The notes under the pieces are model-generated. The model was given only the letters and a program-made list of their open reading frames with translations, did no database searches and was not told the DNA's origin. Below, one piece after another: positions 6,607 to 13,780 of a stretch of 17,255 nt of DNA. The translations under genes were made by a program, and so were the position numbers. The stretch covers positions 1 through 17,255 of the forward strand of contig NZ_DOPX01000034.1 of assembly GCF_003514505.1 (NCBI RefSeq), written 5' to 3'. Origin of the DNA: Proteiniclasticum sp. Lineage in GTDB: Bacteria; Bacillota; Clostridia; Clostridiales; Clostridiaceae. Every line of letters begins with the position of its first letter. Positions within the stretch are counted from its first letter, which is position 1.

Positions 6607-8089
6607 ATAACACTTCCTCTAATAATTTATCACAGTTGTAAACTGACAGATCTTTTGACTGTTTAAGTAGTTCCCCGAGTCTCTGTATTGTTGAGATACT
6701 TGGTAAAGGCAGAGTGTTTATTTCTGTTGAATTGACTTGAGTTGAGCCGTTCAGAATTCTATAGTATTCATCGTATATTGAAGAATTGAATATTACATAA
6801 AGCCCATATACTTCGCTAATCTCAAGCCCTGAACTATTAAAACTATCAATGAAGTTTAACTTATTTTGGGTACTTATATACTGGTAATCTGGGAAATCTT
6901 CAGCCAAGTATACAGAGCATTGAAGGCGTCTCTTCTCTTCTTTTGATGTAAAACGTTTAACAAACAAGTAGTTTCTATTTGCCTGAACCAGAGCAGGTTT
7001 TGAAGAATCAATGAACTCTAGACTACGACCTATAGGAAATTTAACTCTTCCAGATTGAAGATGCGCTGGGTAGAAGAGCGGAACAAAACCTTCTCCTTTC
7101 GTATCACTTAACTCTTCTTTACACCTAAAATCAACAGTTAGTCCTGTCTTCATTTTCATATTAAGTGATAATAGGTTAAACTTAAATTTACTTAATTTCT
7201 TGATAACAAGTAGATCACGTTTTGAAGAGAATAAAAATATATAACTATTTATTGAAGATACAACGGTACTGTAAGGAACCCTTAAAGTCTCAATACTGTG
7301 AAAATCACTGTTACCATTAGAAGTGCTTATTGAGATAGTTGAAGGTTCGATATGTGTTTTCCGTAGCTTAATTATGATTGTTTCTTGAAGGACTTTTTCA
7401 TTATCAAAGACTTTATCTCTACTTTCGAATAAATGTATATGGTCAATTACTCCGTTTTTTAAAAGATATTCTCTAAAAGAACGGAAATAAGCACCAGATG
7501 TCCAGGATCTAGGAATAATATATACAAGCTGTCCCTCATCGATAAGGTTAAAAAGGCTCATCGCACTGAAAAGAAAATATAGATTAGGAGCTCCATGACA
7601 TACTTCTTGCATCGCTTTGGCTTCGGGAGCATCTTTTGGGATTTTTTTGTATGGTGGATTACCTATAACTAAATCATACTTCTTAGAATCTGAATTATAA
7701 TTAAAGGTCAAGTTGAAATCATCAAACTGGCTAAGAATATAATTCTTTTGAATAATAGTGTAACTTAACGGAACGATAGACTGCTCCTTCATTAAATCAA
7801 GCGAAGCATTTAATATAGGGATAATGGTTGGATCATTCTCATAACAAGTTACGTGAATATTTTTTAAGCCAGGAACTGTTTGAAGTCGATCAACAAGTGC
7901 AGCGGTCAAGATACCGGTACCTGCACCAGGGTCCAAAATTGAGAGAGTATCTTTTGAAGGAATTTCAAAGAGGCTAGCCATGAAAGCCGCAGTCTCAATC
8001 GAAGTAAAGAATTGACCTATCTGTTTTCTTTCTTTCTTCTCTCTAGAGTTTAGAAAAGTGGTAGTAATTTCATAAATTTTGTCTATCAT
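6599..8089 (-). CDS. N6-adenine DNA methyltransferase paired with the PstI-type endonuclease
   Basis: 496 residues. KQIGQFFTS (22-30) is motif X, LDPGAGTGIL (52-61) is the S-adenosylmethionine motif I, and IGNPPY (142-147) is catalytic motif IV. The order X-I-IV marks the gamma class, as in M.PstI and M.BsuBI, whose size is about the same. The second half should be the target recognition region. It should methylate the adenine of CTGCAG and protect host DNA from the endonuclease encoded directly after it. Start ATG 8089 has GGAG five bases upstream. It has its own promoter at 8153-8161 and a direct repeat in the leader that may be an operator. Confidence 0.92.
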   Translation of the reverse strand: MIDKIYEITTTFLNSREKKERKQIGQFFTSIETAAFMASLFEIPSKDTLSILDPGAGTGILTAALVDRLQTVPGLKNIHVTCYENDPTIIPILNASLDLMKEQSIVPLSYTIIQKNYILSQFDDFNLTFNYNSDSKKYDLVIGNPPYKKIPKDAPEAKAMQEVCHGAPNLYFLFSAMSLFNLIDEGQLVYIIPRSWTSGAYFRSFREYLLKNGVIDHIHLFESRDKVFDNEKVLQETIIIKLRKTHIEPSTISISTSNGNSDFHSIETLRVPYSTVVSSINSYIFLFSSKRDLLVIKKLSKFKFNLLSLNMKMKTGLTVDFRCKEELSDTKGEGFVPLFYPAHLQSGRVKFPIGRSLEFIDSSKPALVQANRNYLFVKRFTSKEEKRRLQCSVYLAEDFPDYQYISTQNKLNFIDSFNSSGLEISEVYGLYVIFNSSIYDEYYRILNGSTQVNSTEINTLPLPSISTIQRLGELLKQSKDLSVYNCDKLLEEVLYE

Positions 8090-8098
8090 AATTTCTCC

Positions 8099-8117
8099 AG
8101 TCAGTCATTTAGTCAGT
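8099..8117. repeat. direct repeat in the methyltransferase leader (possible operator)
   Basis: AGTCAGT occurs at 8099-8105 and again at 8111-8117 with five bases between, just upstream of the ribosome site. A 12-base period is close to one helical turn. Restriction operons often have an operator here, bound by the methyltransferase or a controller protein. No controller gene is present. Confidence 0.4.
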
Positions 8118-8152
8118 GATATAGCTTTATCAGCCATAACTACAGCAAAATA

Positions 8153-8161
8153 ATTATACCA
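8153..8161 (-). promoter_or_regulatory. extended -10 promoter of the restriction-modification operon
   Basis: On the - strand TGGTATAAT is a perfect extended -10 element. The -35 region (TTTAAT) is weak, as is common for extended -10 promoters. The leader would be about 57 bases. Confidence 0.6.
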
Positions 8162-8263
8162 ATAAACCCATACAAATTAAAATTACCATCAAATTTAATC
8201 AATATTTGCAACTAAACGAGATAGACTAAATGAAATGCTGTATATTTGACAAAGATTTTATGA

Positions 8264-8935
8264 CTAACTACTTCTTTGCTTAGCTTTAGCATCTTTTGCT
8301 TCTGCATCTTTTCTCGGCTTTTCAGGTAACATTTCATAAAGTTTTGCTAATTCTTTTGGCTCTGTGATTGCGTTATTCACTATATAGTTTAAGAGATAAA
8401 ACATCTTTGATGCAATATAGTCTATATCTTCTTCATTCATTTCGCCCGGATGTACTGAGTTATTACCCGTAATTCGAACTGTATCAGCAGCTTTTATTAT
8501 GCCACTTGAAAGAACTTTTTTCTCGACAAGAGATCGTATATCATTGTTAATGTTATCTCCTTTTTCACCGAGATGTTTACATAGTTTTTGCAAACCCAAT
8601 CTAAGAAGGGCGGCCGCTGCCCTAGGTGATTTATTAAAAACCTGAGCTGCTTCATAGTATTCTCTTTTTACATCTTCAGGCATATCATGTGCCGGGGGAA
8701 TTGATACTCCAGTATCAGGAAGGAGGAGTGTACCTTCATAGTTTTTGCTTTCTCCATAGGGAGTTGTGTCTATCCAAAGTGACGATTTACTGCACATTGC
8801 ACACTGTGCCTCATAAATATTGTGTGTATCTATTTGAACAGTTCGTCTTAATGCATACCAACTCATGTGAGCATAAGCTCCGCAATAAGGGCAATTAAAG
8901 GCAGGATCTTTGAACTTGGGGATAACTCTTTCCAT
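8264..8935 (-). CDS. DUF4145 domain protein with N-terminal zinc ribbon
   Basis: 223 residues, with GGAGG six bases before ATG 8935. Cys15, Cys18, Cys45 and Cys48 (CPYC, CAMC) form a zinc ribbon. Residues about 72-195 match DUF4145: a proline-rich turn (VSIPPAHDMP), helices with SPRAAAALLRLGLQKLC (103-119), and RITGNNSVHPG (154-164). The last block resembles the R-N-x-x-x-H motif of HEPN RNases, to which the family has been linked. The tail (211-223) is low-complexity and charged. DUF4145 proteins are frequent near restriction and other defence genes. It lies 56 bases after the effector-like gene with no terminator between, so it is probably the third gene of that operon. RNase activity is inference. 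Confidence 0.8.
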   Translation of the reverse strand: MERVIPKFKDPAFNCPYCGAYAHMSWYALRRTVQIDTHNIYEAQCAMCSKSSLWIDTTPYGESKNYEGTLLLPDTGVSIPPAHDMPEDVKREYYEAAQVFNKSPRAAAALLRLGLQKLCKHLGEKGDNINNDIRSLVEKKVLSSGIIKAADTVRITGNNSVHPGEMNEEDIDYIASKMFYLLNYIVNNAITEPKELAKLYEMLPEKPRKDAEAKDAKAKQRSS

Positions 8936-8991
8936 TTCAAACCTCCATATACTGAGACATTCTCTCTCGCATCTTAGCTTTTAAAGTATTA

Positions 8992-9783
8992 TTAATTGAT
9001 TATAGGTGTTAAGAATTGAATTAGTGCAGTTATTGCGGTGGTTAGTTCAATAGTTCCTTTAATTGCCTTAAGTCCACTAATTGCAGATTTTATGAATTTT
9101 GACCGTGGCTTTACTGCTGCTAATTCTTCTTGTATGACTTCTGTATTAACAATAAGATTCTCTTCATCCTCTGGTGAAAGGCCTTTAGCGTTCTGCTTAA
9201 CAGTGTTAATAAGCTCGTTTAGTTTAGCGGTATCAATAATATCGTTATGGTTGATTGCATTTAGTGTTGAGTTATCATTTGAGATATTAACTTGTCCGTT
9301 TTGTGCGTTTATTAAATATGTAATTTTCTCATCAACTCCCATGTCAATTCCAATTTTTGTTAAGTATCTCTCGATATGGTGTATAAGTACCTTTACGACT
9401 CGGTCATTAAATCCCTTTATCTTATCTTGATATTTTGTTGATGATGAGTAACCAATAGCTATTCTGTGATAAACCTCAATGTTGTTGTCTACGATATAGT
9501 TTAGTATCGCGAAAATATTTCGTACTTCTTCTTCGTCAAGTGAACCAAGAGAGAAAATTAAGTCTCCGAAAGCAGCAGATATTTCTTTAAACTCAGTGGG
9601 TAAATCCTGATCACACTCGCCGCAACTTTCAATATATTTGGAAATCAACTCATTTGATTTAATAAAATATATGAACTTAGATAACACTGAGTTGTAATCG
9701 TTAAAATTAGCTTGCAATAATCTGTTGGAAATACTGTTAAAATCGTATGTTATTTTTCTTAATTCTGCTCTATTCAACTTCAT
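8992..9783 (-). CDS. unknown protein with hydrophobic C-terminus, candidate defence effector
   Basis: 263 residues. A mainly helical N-terminal region (1-150) has no motif I can name. A linker, NGQVNISNDNSTLNA (162-176), is of the V-N-[IV]-[AS]-x-x-N-[GS]-T-[IL]-N-A type I associate with membrane-directed or cell-suicide proteins of defence islands. After a charged stretch (185-228), the end SGLKAIKGTIEL plus TTAITALIQFLTPII (237-262) is hydrophobic or amphipathic and could enter the membrane. The start overlaps the end of the zinc-ribbon gene by 14 bases, so the two are translationally coupled. Sensor in front and membrane-active tail at the back would fit an abortive-infection protein, but this is inference from layout. 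Confidence 0.6.
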   Translation of the reverse strand: MKLNRAELRKITYDFNSISNRLLQANFNDYNSVLSKFIYFIKSNELISKYIESCGECDQDLPTEFKEISAAFGDLIFSLGSLDEEEVRNIFAILNYIVDNNIEVYHRIAIGYSSSTKYQDKIKGFNDRVVKVLIHHIERYLTKIGIDMGVDEKITYLINAQNGQVNISNDNSTLNAINHNDIIDTAKLNELINTVKQNAKGLSPEDEENLIVNTEVIQEELAAVKPRSKFIKSAISGLKAIKGTIELTTAITALIQFLTPIIN

Positions 9784-10231
9784 AGTTTTTCACTCCACAA
9801 AAAGGACAGTAACATCCAGTTATTTTCAACATAGGTTTAACTTTTGCTTTTCGTTTACAGCAACGAAATGTTGTGACTTCAAGTGCATTAATACCTGATT
9901 GAATAGGACTTTCATGCGCGTGTTTAGGACACTTTCCAGCCTTTATGGTAAAAGGACCTTTCTTGAACTGTTTTTCCATCCTTTTTAGCTCATCATATAT
10001 CATATCAACGGCTCTATTTTGTCCCATTGTTATGGCCAACTCAAGCACATCTTCTGTAATGTAGTTATCACTTGTTAAGCCGCAACTAGGGCAAAATAAT
10101 GTTAAAACTCCATCGTCCATAATATCTTCGGGGGTAGCCTTAAAATGTGTTCCACAATGTGAGCATTGCAAAAGAATGTAACCCAAATCATCAGTTGGAA
10201 TTGCAATTTCCATTTTAAAATCCTCGGTCAT
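9770..10231 (-). CDS. multi-cysteine zinc-ribbon protein, first gene of a candidate defence operon
   Basis: 153 residues; ATG 10231 follows GGAG by five bases (a second ATG at residue 7 lacks a good site). Cysteines come in pairs: C23-x2-C26 with C47-x2-C50 as one ribbon, then C101 with H104/H106, C124-C125, and C140, C142, C145 as a second cluster. Residues 58-92 form a charged helix. Such proteins usually bind nucleic acid or another protein. It is the leader of an operon with the membrane-tailed protein (14-base overlap) and the DUF4145 gene, and could be the sensor or brake of that protein. No family recognised with certainty. Confidence 0.6.
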   Translation of the reverse strand: MTEDFKMEIAIPTDDLGYILLQCSHCGTHFKATPEDIMDDGVLTLFCPSCGLTSDNYITEDVLELAITMGQNRAVDMIYDELKRMEKQFKKGPFTIKAGKCPKHAHESPIQSGINALEVTTFRCCKRKAKVKPMLKITGCYCPFCGVKNYEVE

Positions 10232-10319
10232 AAAATCTCCTTCGTATATTAAACTAGCTCCAATATTTTTCAGAAGGTCTTCCTTACCTCAGTTTCTTCT
10301 CATGTGTTTTAATGGTTAT

Positions 10320-10348
10320 ATTATATCAAAAAGTACTTATTATGTGAA
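10320..10348 (-). promoter_or_regulatory. strong promoter of the three-gene - strand operon
   Basis: On the - strand TTCACA (10343-10348), a 17-base spacer and perfect TATAAT (10320-10325). The leader is about 80 bases, long enough for control, with a short AAGG/CCTT hairpin possible near 10280. Confidence 0.75.
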
Positions 10349-10645
10349 TAGAGATTATATTTCGATTTCAGATGATTTAATAAAGATGATTTATTGAATT
10401 GGGATAATTGTGTATTTACCCAATCATCAAATATATATTATTAAAATGATATTACATTTTATGATTTTCCTTTGACTAATTTAACAATGTATGATGCCAT
10501 CCGCTAGCAGAGTTGCTTCTGTAGATTGAATGAGTTTGGTGCAGAGGTCGTAGAGGAATCCCAAAGATGTAGAAAGGTATAATACAACATGTCTTGAAGA
10601 GAATACACAAGTAGCTGTTTATTTGGGATAAAAAGGAGGGCGGAT
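10349..10645. other. intergenic region between divergent operons
   Basis: No gene is supported. ATTGGG (10398-10403) and CCCAAT (10419-10424) form an imperfect inverted repeat that could be an operator. A TATAAT at 10578-10583 could be the -10 for the + strand genes, but no good -35 lies 17 bases upstream. The last 150 bases read partly like coding sequence broken by stops in the frame of the next gene, possibly a remnant. Confidence 0.4.
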
Positions 10646-10864
10646 ATGGATAGGTTTTTTAATCAAGATAAGTGTGACAGGTGTTATAAAGATCTTAAGG
10701 ATGGAAGGACAATGTCAATGTTTAACTTACAGTGCATTTGCATAGAGTGTGCAGAAAAGGAGAGAGGGTTGAGTGAGTTCACAAAGGCGCAAGAAAGTGA
10801 ATTAGAAGAAGTAAGAAAAGGTAACCTTAACTTTAAAGGTATTGGATTTCCAGAAGAAAAGTAG
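10646..10864 (+). CDS. small zinc-finger protein of mobile elements
   Basis: 72 residues with AAGGAGGG upstream. FFNQDKCDRCYKDL, then CICIECAEKERG, gives two Cys pairs that should hold one zinc. It ends in RKGNLNFKGIGFPEE. The FFNQ..CDRC, GRTMS.FN and NFKGIG blocks recur in short proteins of Lachnospiraceae-type plasmids and integrative elements, where they have no known role. It probably binds DNA or a replication or transfer protein. It is the first gene of the + strand backbone and precedes the ribbon-helix-helix gene. Confidence 0.7.
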   Translation: MDRFFNQDKCDRCYKDLKDGRTMSMFNLQCICIECAEKERGLSEFTKAQESELEEVRKGNLNFKGIGFPEEK

Positions 10865-10929
10865 ATTCGAAATTCTATGTAAATTTAGAATGAAAATTCG
10901 AACAAGTAATTATAACTCAAATTATAATT
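10865..10929. promoter_or_regulatory. inverted repeats upstream of the ribbon-helix-helix gene (candidate operator)
   Basis: AATTATAA (10908-10915) and TTATAATT (10922-10929) form a perfect 8-bp inverted repeat ending one base before the AAAGGAG ribosome site. Just upstream, ATTCGAA occurs at 10865-10871 and 10896-10902, flanking the inverted pair ATTCTA (10872-10877) / TAGAAT (10886-10891). Ribbon-helix-helix proteins commonly bind such sites at their own promoters; binding here is inferred. Confidence 0.5.
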
Positions 10930-10947
10930 AAAAGGAGAATTAGAATT

Positions 10948-11445
10948 ATGAATTCGATTAGCGAAGGTAATCTACATGATACTCAAGATGTGATTTCAAA
11001 TGAAGACAATCAGCAGGTTGTGAGAAGAGCACACCCCATTTCACCCTCTAAGAAGCAGGAGGGTATCTTGAAATCTGGAATCCGGGTAGGAGGAGCTGTT
11101 CCGTCAAGAAGAAACAAAATCTCTCCCAAAAAGAAGGAGGAGTACATTCAGGGTGTCAATTCACAAGATTTCGACCCACAGGAACACGCAGAGAACAGTC
11201 AGGATCTTGAAAGTGACCTGAAGACAATCCTAGAAAGTAGACGGAAAATAGGGGGTTTTGCGAAAGAATTGCCAGATGTTCTAAAGCAGGAAGAAAAGAG
11301 AGAGAAGAAGAGGTTCACTGCCATGTTGGAACCCAAAACAGTAGATTTTTTGCAAGAACTGAAAGCAACAAGAAAAATCAGATCTGTGTCAGGTCTTCTA
11401 GAAACGGCTTTAGTAGAGTTTTTTCAGAAGTATAACTTGAAGTAA
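10948..11445 (+). CDS. ribbon-helix-helix DNA-binding protein
   Basis: 165 residues with AAAGGAG ten bases before ATG 10948. The first 120 residues are charged and probably disordered (rich in K, E, Q and S). The C-terminus fits a ribbon-helix-helix fold: a beta strand RFTAMLEP (122-129), helix TVDFLQELKATRK (131-143), turn, and helix SVSGLLETALVEFFQKY (146-162). This size and layout is seen in plasmid copy-control, partition or relaxosome accessory proteins. It is followed by a terminator. It may repress its own promoter through the upstream palindrome. Exact role unknown. Confidence 0.65.
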   Translation: MNSISEGNLHDTQDVISNEDNQQVVRRAHPISPSKKQEGILKSGIRVGGAVPSRRNKISPKKKEEYIQGVNSQDFDPQEHAENSQDLESDLKTILESRRKIGGFAKELPDVLKQEEKREKKRFTAMLEPKTVDFLQELKATRKIRSVSGLLETALVEFFQKYNLK

Positions 11446-11457
11446 GTACATCAGATA

Positions 11458-11489
11458 GAGGGAGATCGCAAAAGCGGTCTCTCTTTTTT
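11458..11489 (+). terminator. intrinsic terminator
   Basis: GGGAGATCGC (11460-11469), an AAAA loop, GCGGTCTCTC (11474-11483) and a T-run to 11489. Two G-T wobbles. Confidence 0.8.
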
Positions 11490-11516
11490 CATGCACAAAA
11501 AGAAAGGAGACATAAA

Positions 11517-11876
11517 ATGATTAAATTAGGACATTCACGTGATATTGAAGCAGTACATCATCTACCTTCTGAGGTTGTTGAAGAAATTCTAGAGAACCTT
11601 AAAATTCTGGATGAAGAGTACGGGGAAGATAGAAATATTTCTGAAGATCTAGGTGGATATGTAGTGGTCATCACAAAAGATAGTGACCTCAAAGATCTTA
11701 GTTCATTAATCGGTGGAGACCTTAATAGCGAAGCGATACCAGAGTATGTAGACATAATCAGGTGTGCGACAAAAGAAGTTTTTACGATATCCTTGTTTCT
11801 TTGTGGCAGTGACTTCGGTATCATTGCTGTAATCCCATATACAATAACTCCCAAATATCTTTTAAGTTATGCCTAA
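11517..11876 (+). CDS. unknown 119-residue protein
   Basis: ATG 11517 follows AAAGGAGA. The protein is acidic in the first half (EVVEEILENLKILDEEYGED) and has a hydrophobic beta-rich second half (VFTISLFLCGSDFGIIAVI) without a clear signal or transmembrane topology. Stretches such as LDEEYGEDR and LGGYVVVI, and IPEYVDII, look like a conserved family of small phage or mobile-element proteins, but I cannot name it. It stands alone between two terminators, so it has its own transcription unit, though no clear promoter was seen in the 27 bases after the upstream terminator. Confidence 0.6.
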   Translation: MIKLGHSRDIEAVHHLPSEVVEEILENLKILDEEYGEDRNISEDLGGYVVVITKDSDLKDLSSLIGGDLNSEAIPEYVDIIRCATKEVFTISLFLCGSDFGIIAVIPYTITPKYLLSYA

Positions 11877-11880
11877 TTGA

Positions 11881-11909
11881 CCCTAACTCTTAAGTGAGTT
11901 AGGGTTTTT
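11881..11909 (+). terminator. intrinsic terminator
   Basis: CCCTAACTC (11881-11889) and GAGTTAGGG (11896-11904) pair perfectly around TTAAGT, followed by five T. It lies four bases after the upstream stop. Confidence 0.9.
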
Positions 11910-11981
11910 ACTTTCGAAAAATTCTAAAAGAAATTTTGAAGAGAAAATACGCGTAACACATTCAACGTTCATATAGACTTC

Positions 11982-12096
11982 ATGACGAGAAAGATAGAAG
12001 AGAGTTACTGTGAGGAAATTCTGACTGGCTAAGAGTGAAGATAAATTTACACATGAAGTCACATGCGAAAAGTGTGTTGCTGAAAAGAAAGGAGAG
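11982..12096 (+). pseudogene. shifted N-terminal extension of the following gene
   Basis: ATG 11982 opens MTRKIEESYCEEILTG and stops at TAA 12030-12032. Dropping the T at 12030 gives AAG AGT GAA and continues KSEDKFTHEVTCEKCVAEKK directly into the frame of the gene at 12097. The joined reading looks like one protein with a Cys-x2-Cys pair. I infer a one-base insertion that cut off the first 40 or so residues, or else two separate genes. No good ribosome site precedes ATG 11982. Confidence 0.4.
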
Positions 12097-12501
12097 ATGG
12101 TAGTGGGAAAAACAGATAAAATCAAGCCTACAATCAAAGAGACAAAATACTGTAGCATTTTAGCTCAAGGTAAAGTATTTGATGGTGAGTACACATACTG
12201 TATAGAGAAGATTTTTGTAAAGGAACTGAGGCAAGATGAAATTAGGTTCAGCTTGTATAAGGATACGATGAATCAGGTTGAAAGGTACATCCCAAGGTCA
12301 TTAGATGTTACAGAGAAAGAATTTTTGGAACTCTTTAAGGAGTCCATTAAGCATGGTGTTTTTTCAGAAGAACTGCTTATAAATCTAAAAACCGAACTTG
12401 TGAAGAAAAGGCAAGGAACTAAAAGACCAATTGAGAAGGAAGAAGTAGAACGTGAAGAATTAGAGGAAGTTCAAGAAGAGGTGCAAGAGAATGAAAAGTA
12501 G
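12097..12501 (+). CDS. unknown protein with acidic C-terminal tail
   Basis: 134 residues if started at ATG 12097, but the GGAG at 12091-12094 is only two bases away; GTG 12103 has an eight-base gap and is a likelier start (132 residues). The body (ILAQGKVFDGEYTYCIEKIFVK and onward, split by a basic loop) is mixed alpha/beta, then a long charged helix RPIEKEEVEREELEE and so on to the end, probably coiled coil. The frame is open upstream of 12097 to 12028, which suggests an older, longer protein. The stop overlaps the RadC-like gene by 11 bases. No family recognised. Confidence 0.55.
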   Translation: MVVGKTDKIKPTIKETKYCSILAQGKVFDGEYTYCIEKIFVKELRQDEIRFSLYKDTMNQVERYIPRSLDVTEKEFLELFKESIKHGVFSEELLINLKTELVKKRQGTKRPIEKEEVEREELEEVQEEVQENEK

Positions 12502-13012
12502 AGGTAAAGAATCTCCAAGATATGAGGTAGGGAATAGAAAGCAAGAAAGTGGAGAGAAAACAGGAGGTCTTCAGGCTAAAAGAATAGACGTGGTTTCTGT
12601 AAAACTCGTAAGAGAAAAGTCTTTCCTGTACAAAGAAAGAAAAGTGGGTAGCCCTAAAGAGGCGTACGAAATAGCAAAAGACATGCTTCAAGATAAAGAT
12701 CGTGAAGTTCTTTTAGCTTGTTTTTTAAACACGAAGAACGAACCCATTGCTGTTAATGTAGTTTCAGTAGGATCTCTTAACAGTTCAATCATACATCCAA
12801 GAGAAATCTTTAAGGTTGCTCTTCTGTGTAACGCTGCAAGTTTTATTTTATTTCATAATCATCCTTCTGGAGGCGTTGAACCATCATCTGAAGATATAAG
12901 TGCTACACAACGAATTAAAGAATGTGGAGTATTTATGGGGATAAGTCTCATTGACCACATAATAGTTGGGGATGAAAAGTTTTACAGCATGTTGGAAAAA
13001 GGAATGTTATAA
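12491..13012 (+). CDS. RadC-like JAB domain protein
   Basis: 173 residues. The N-terminal 30 are basic and disordered; the rest is a JAB/MPN metalloprotease-like domain of the RadC type. The metal motif is HNHPSG (122-127) followed by PSSED (131-135), with Asp135 as third ligand. Glu84 in NEPIAVN lies where the general base is expected. It lacks the helix-hairpin-helix domain of chromosomal RadC. Short RadC forms are frequent on plasmids, prophages and integrative elements; their role is unknown and they are not proven repair enzymes. GAGGTG lies seven bases before the ATG. It overlaps the upstream gene by 11 bases and leads into DUF960 13 bases later. Confidence 0.88.
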   Translation: MKSRGKESPRYEVGNRKQESGEKTGGLQAKRIDVVSVKLVREKSFLYKERKVGSPKEAYEIAKDMLQDKDREVLLACFLNTKNEPIAVNVVSVGSLNSSIIHPREIFKVALLCNAASFILFHNHPSGGVEPSSEDISATQRIKECGVFMGISLIDHIIVGDEKFYSMLEKGML

Positions 13013-13025
13013 AGGGGAGAAGGTA

Positions 13026-13316
13026 ATGTTCGATAGAGAAAGATATCTGACCAAAGGAGTTGCAAAAGAGATTGAAGTAGAAATGCAGATTTTACTTTGG
13101 AGTTTGGTTGATAACCTTCAACCGCCTAAAGATTACTTGCAAGTGTTTGAACTTTTAAAGTTAGCGAATGGAAGTACAAGAATTGTACATACCCAGGAAG
13201 AACCTGAGTACAGATCGGAAATTTCTGTAGACATAGAGGTATCTAAGGAACGTTTAAAGATCTTTATCATTGATAGTGGTGAGTACTCCACGATGTTGCT
13301 GTCAAGTGAATACTGA
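13026..13316 (+). CDS. DUF960 family protein
   Basis: 96 residues. An in-frame ATG at 12966 lies inside the upstream gene; the ATG at 13026 has GGGGAG six bases before it and is the real start. The protein reads MFDRERYLTKGVAKEI, then MQILLWSLVDNL, DYLQVFELL, IVHTQEEPEY and near the end FIIDSGEYSTMLLSSEY, all matching DUF960, a single-domain family of Firmicutes chromosomes and mobile elements with unknown role. Length is normal. It is the last gene of the operon with the RadC-like protein. Confidence 0.85.
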   Translation: MFDRERYLTKGVAKEIEVEMQILLWSLVDNLQPPKDYLQVFELLKLANGSTRIVHTQEEPEYRSEISVDIEVSKERLKIFIIDSGEYSTMLLSSEY

Positions 13317-13381
13317 AAGATGAACACGAGCCACTTAATACTGCATATGATTAGGAGTTCAATAATCACTTTTAAAATAAT

Positions 13382-13410
13382 TTTACAATTTCCGTATATA
13401 TACGTATTAT
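13382..13410 (+). promoter_or_regulatory. promoter with a palindrome in its spacer
   Basis: TTTACA (13382-13387), a 17-base spacer and TATTAT (13405-13410), each one base off consensus. The spacer contains the 12-bp perfect palindrome CGTATATATACG (13393-13404), well placed for a repressor. It lies about 60 bases before the small membrane-protein gene. Confidence 0.6.
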
Positions 13411-13472
13411 AAAGTTTACATAAACATAACATCATACTAAACTATAAGTAAAGAATAACAGGAGGTTAACAC

Positions 13473-13747
13473 ATGCCAGTAACATTTATGATAATAGCTG
13501 CAATCATCGGTTTTTTCAATGGGGTTTAAAGGGGATCTTCTTTGGTGCTTTGTTTCCTTTTGGTTGGAAGTTCATAAGCTACCTTGAAAATCAGGTATTC
13601 TATTTAACGACAATAGATAACTTCATTTGGTGGAAGTTTCTCATAAAACCTGTGCTAGCTTTAATGCTGGGAATTTTCTGTGCTCCATTCTACATCGGGA
13701 AATATCTTCTTGAACGATATGTAGCTAATGAATCCAACCCATCATGA
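13473..13747 (+). pseudogene. small membrane protein, frame broken after 18 codons
   Basis: GGAGGT at 13461-13466 leads to ATG 13473, MPVTFMIIAAIIGFFNGV, then TAA 13527-13529. One base added in the T-run at 13525-13527 would give LKGIFFGALFPFGWKF and continue to TGA 13745-13747, a 91-residue protein with two or three membrane segments (about 5-30 and 62-80). No start with a ribosome site supports the second part alone. The motif at the shift is not a good slippery site in this frame, so a deletion is likelier than programmed shifting. Function unknown. Confidence 0.55.
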
Positions 13748-13780
13748 CATAATGTAGATAAACAATAGAATTGTCTGTTA

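Noticed and set aside
8090..8130. Classical controller-protein box of restriction systems
   Set aside because: The repeat is direct (AGTC/AGTC), not the inverted GACT/AGTC form, and no controller gene is present.
13550..13747. Stand-alone gene from TTG 13550
   Set aside because: No ribosome site; it is the continuation of the frame begun at 13473.
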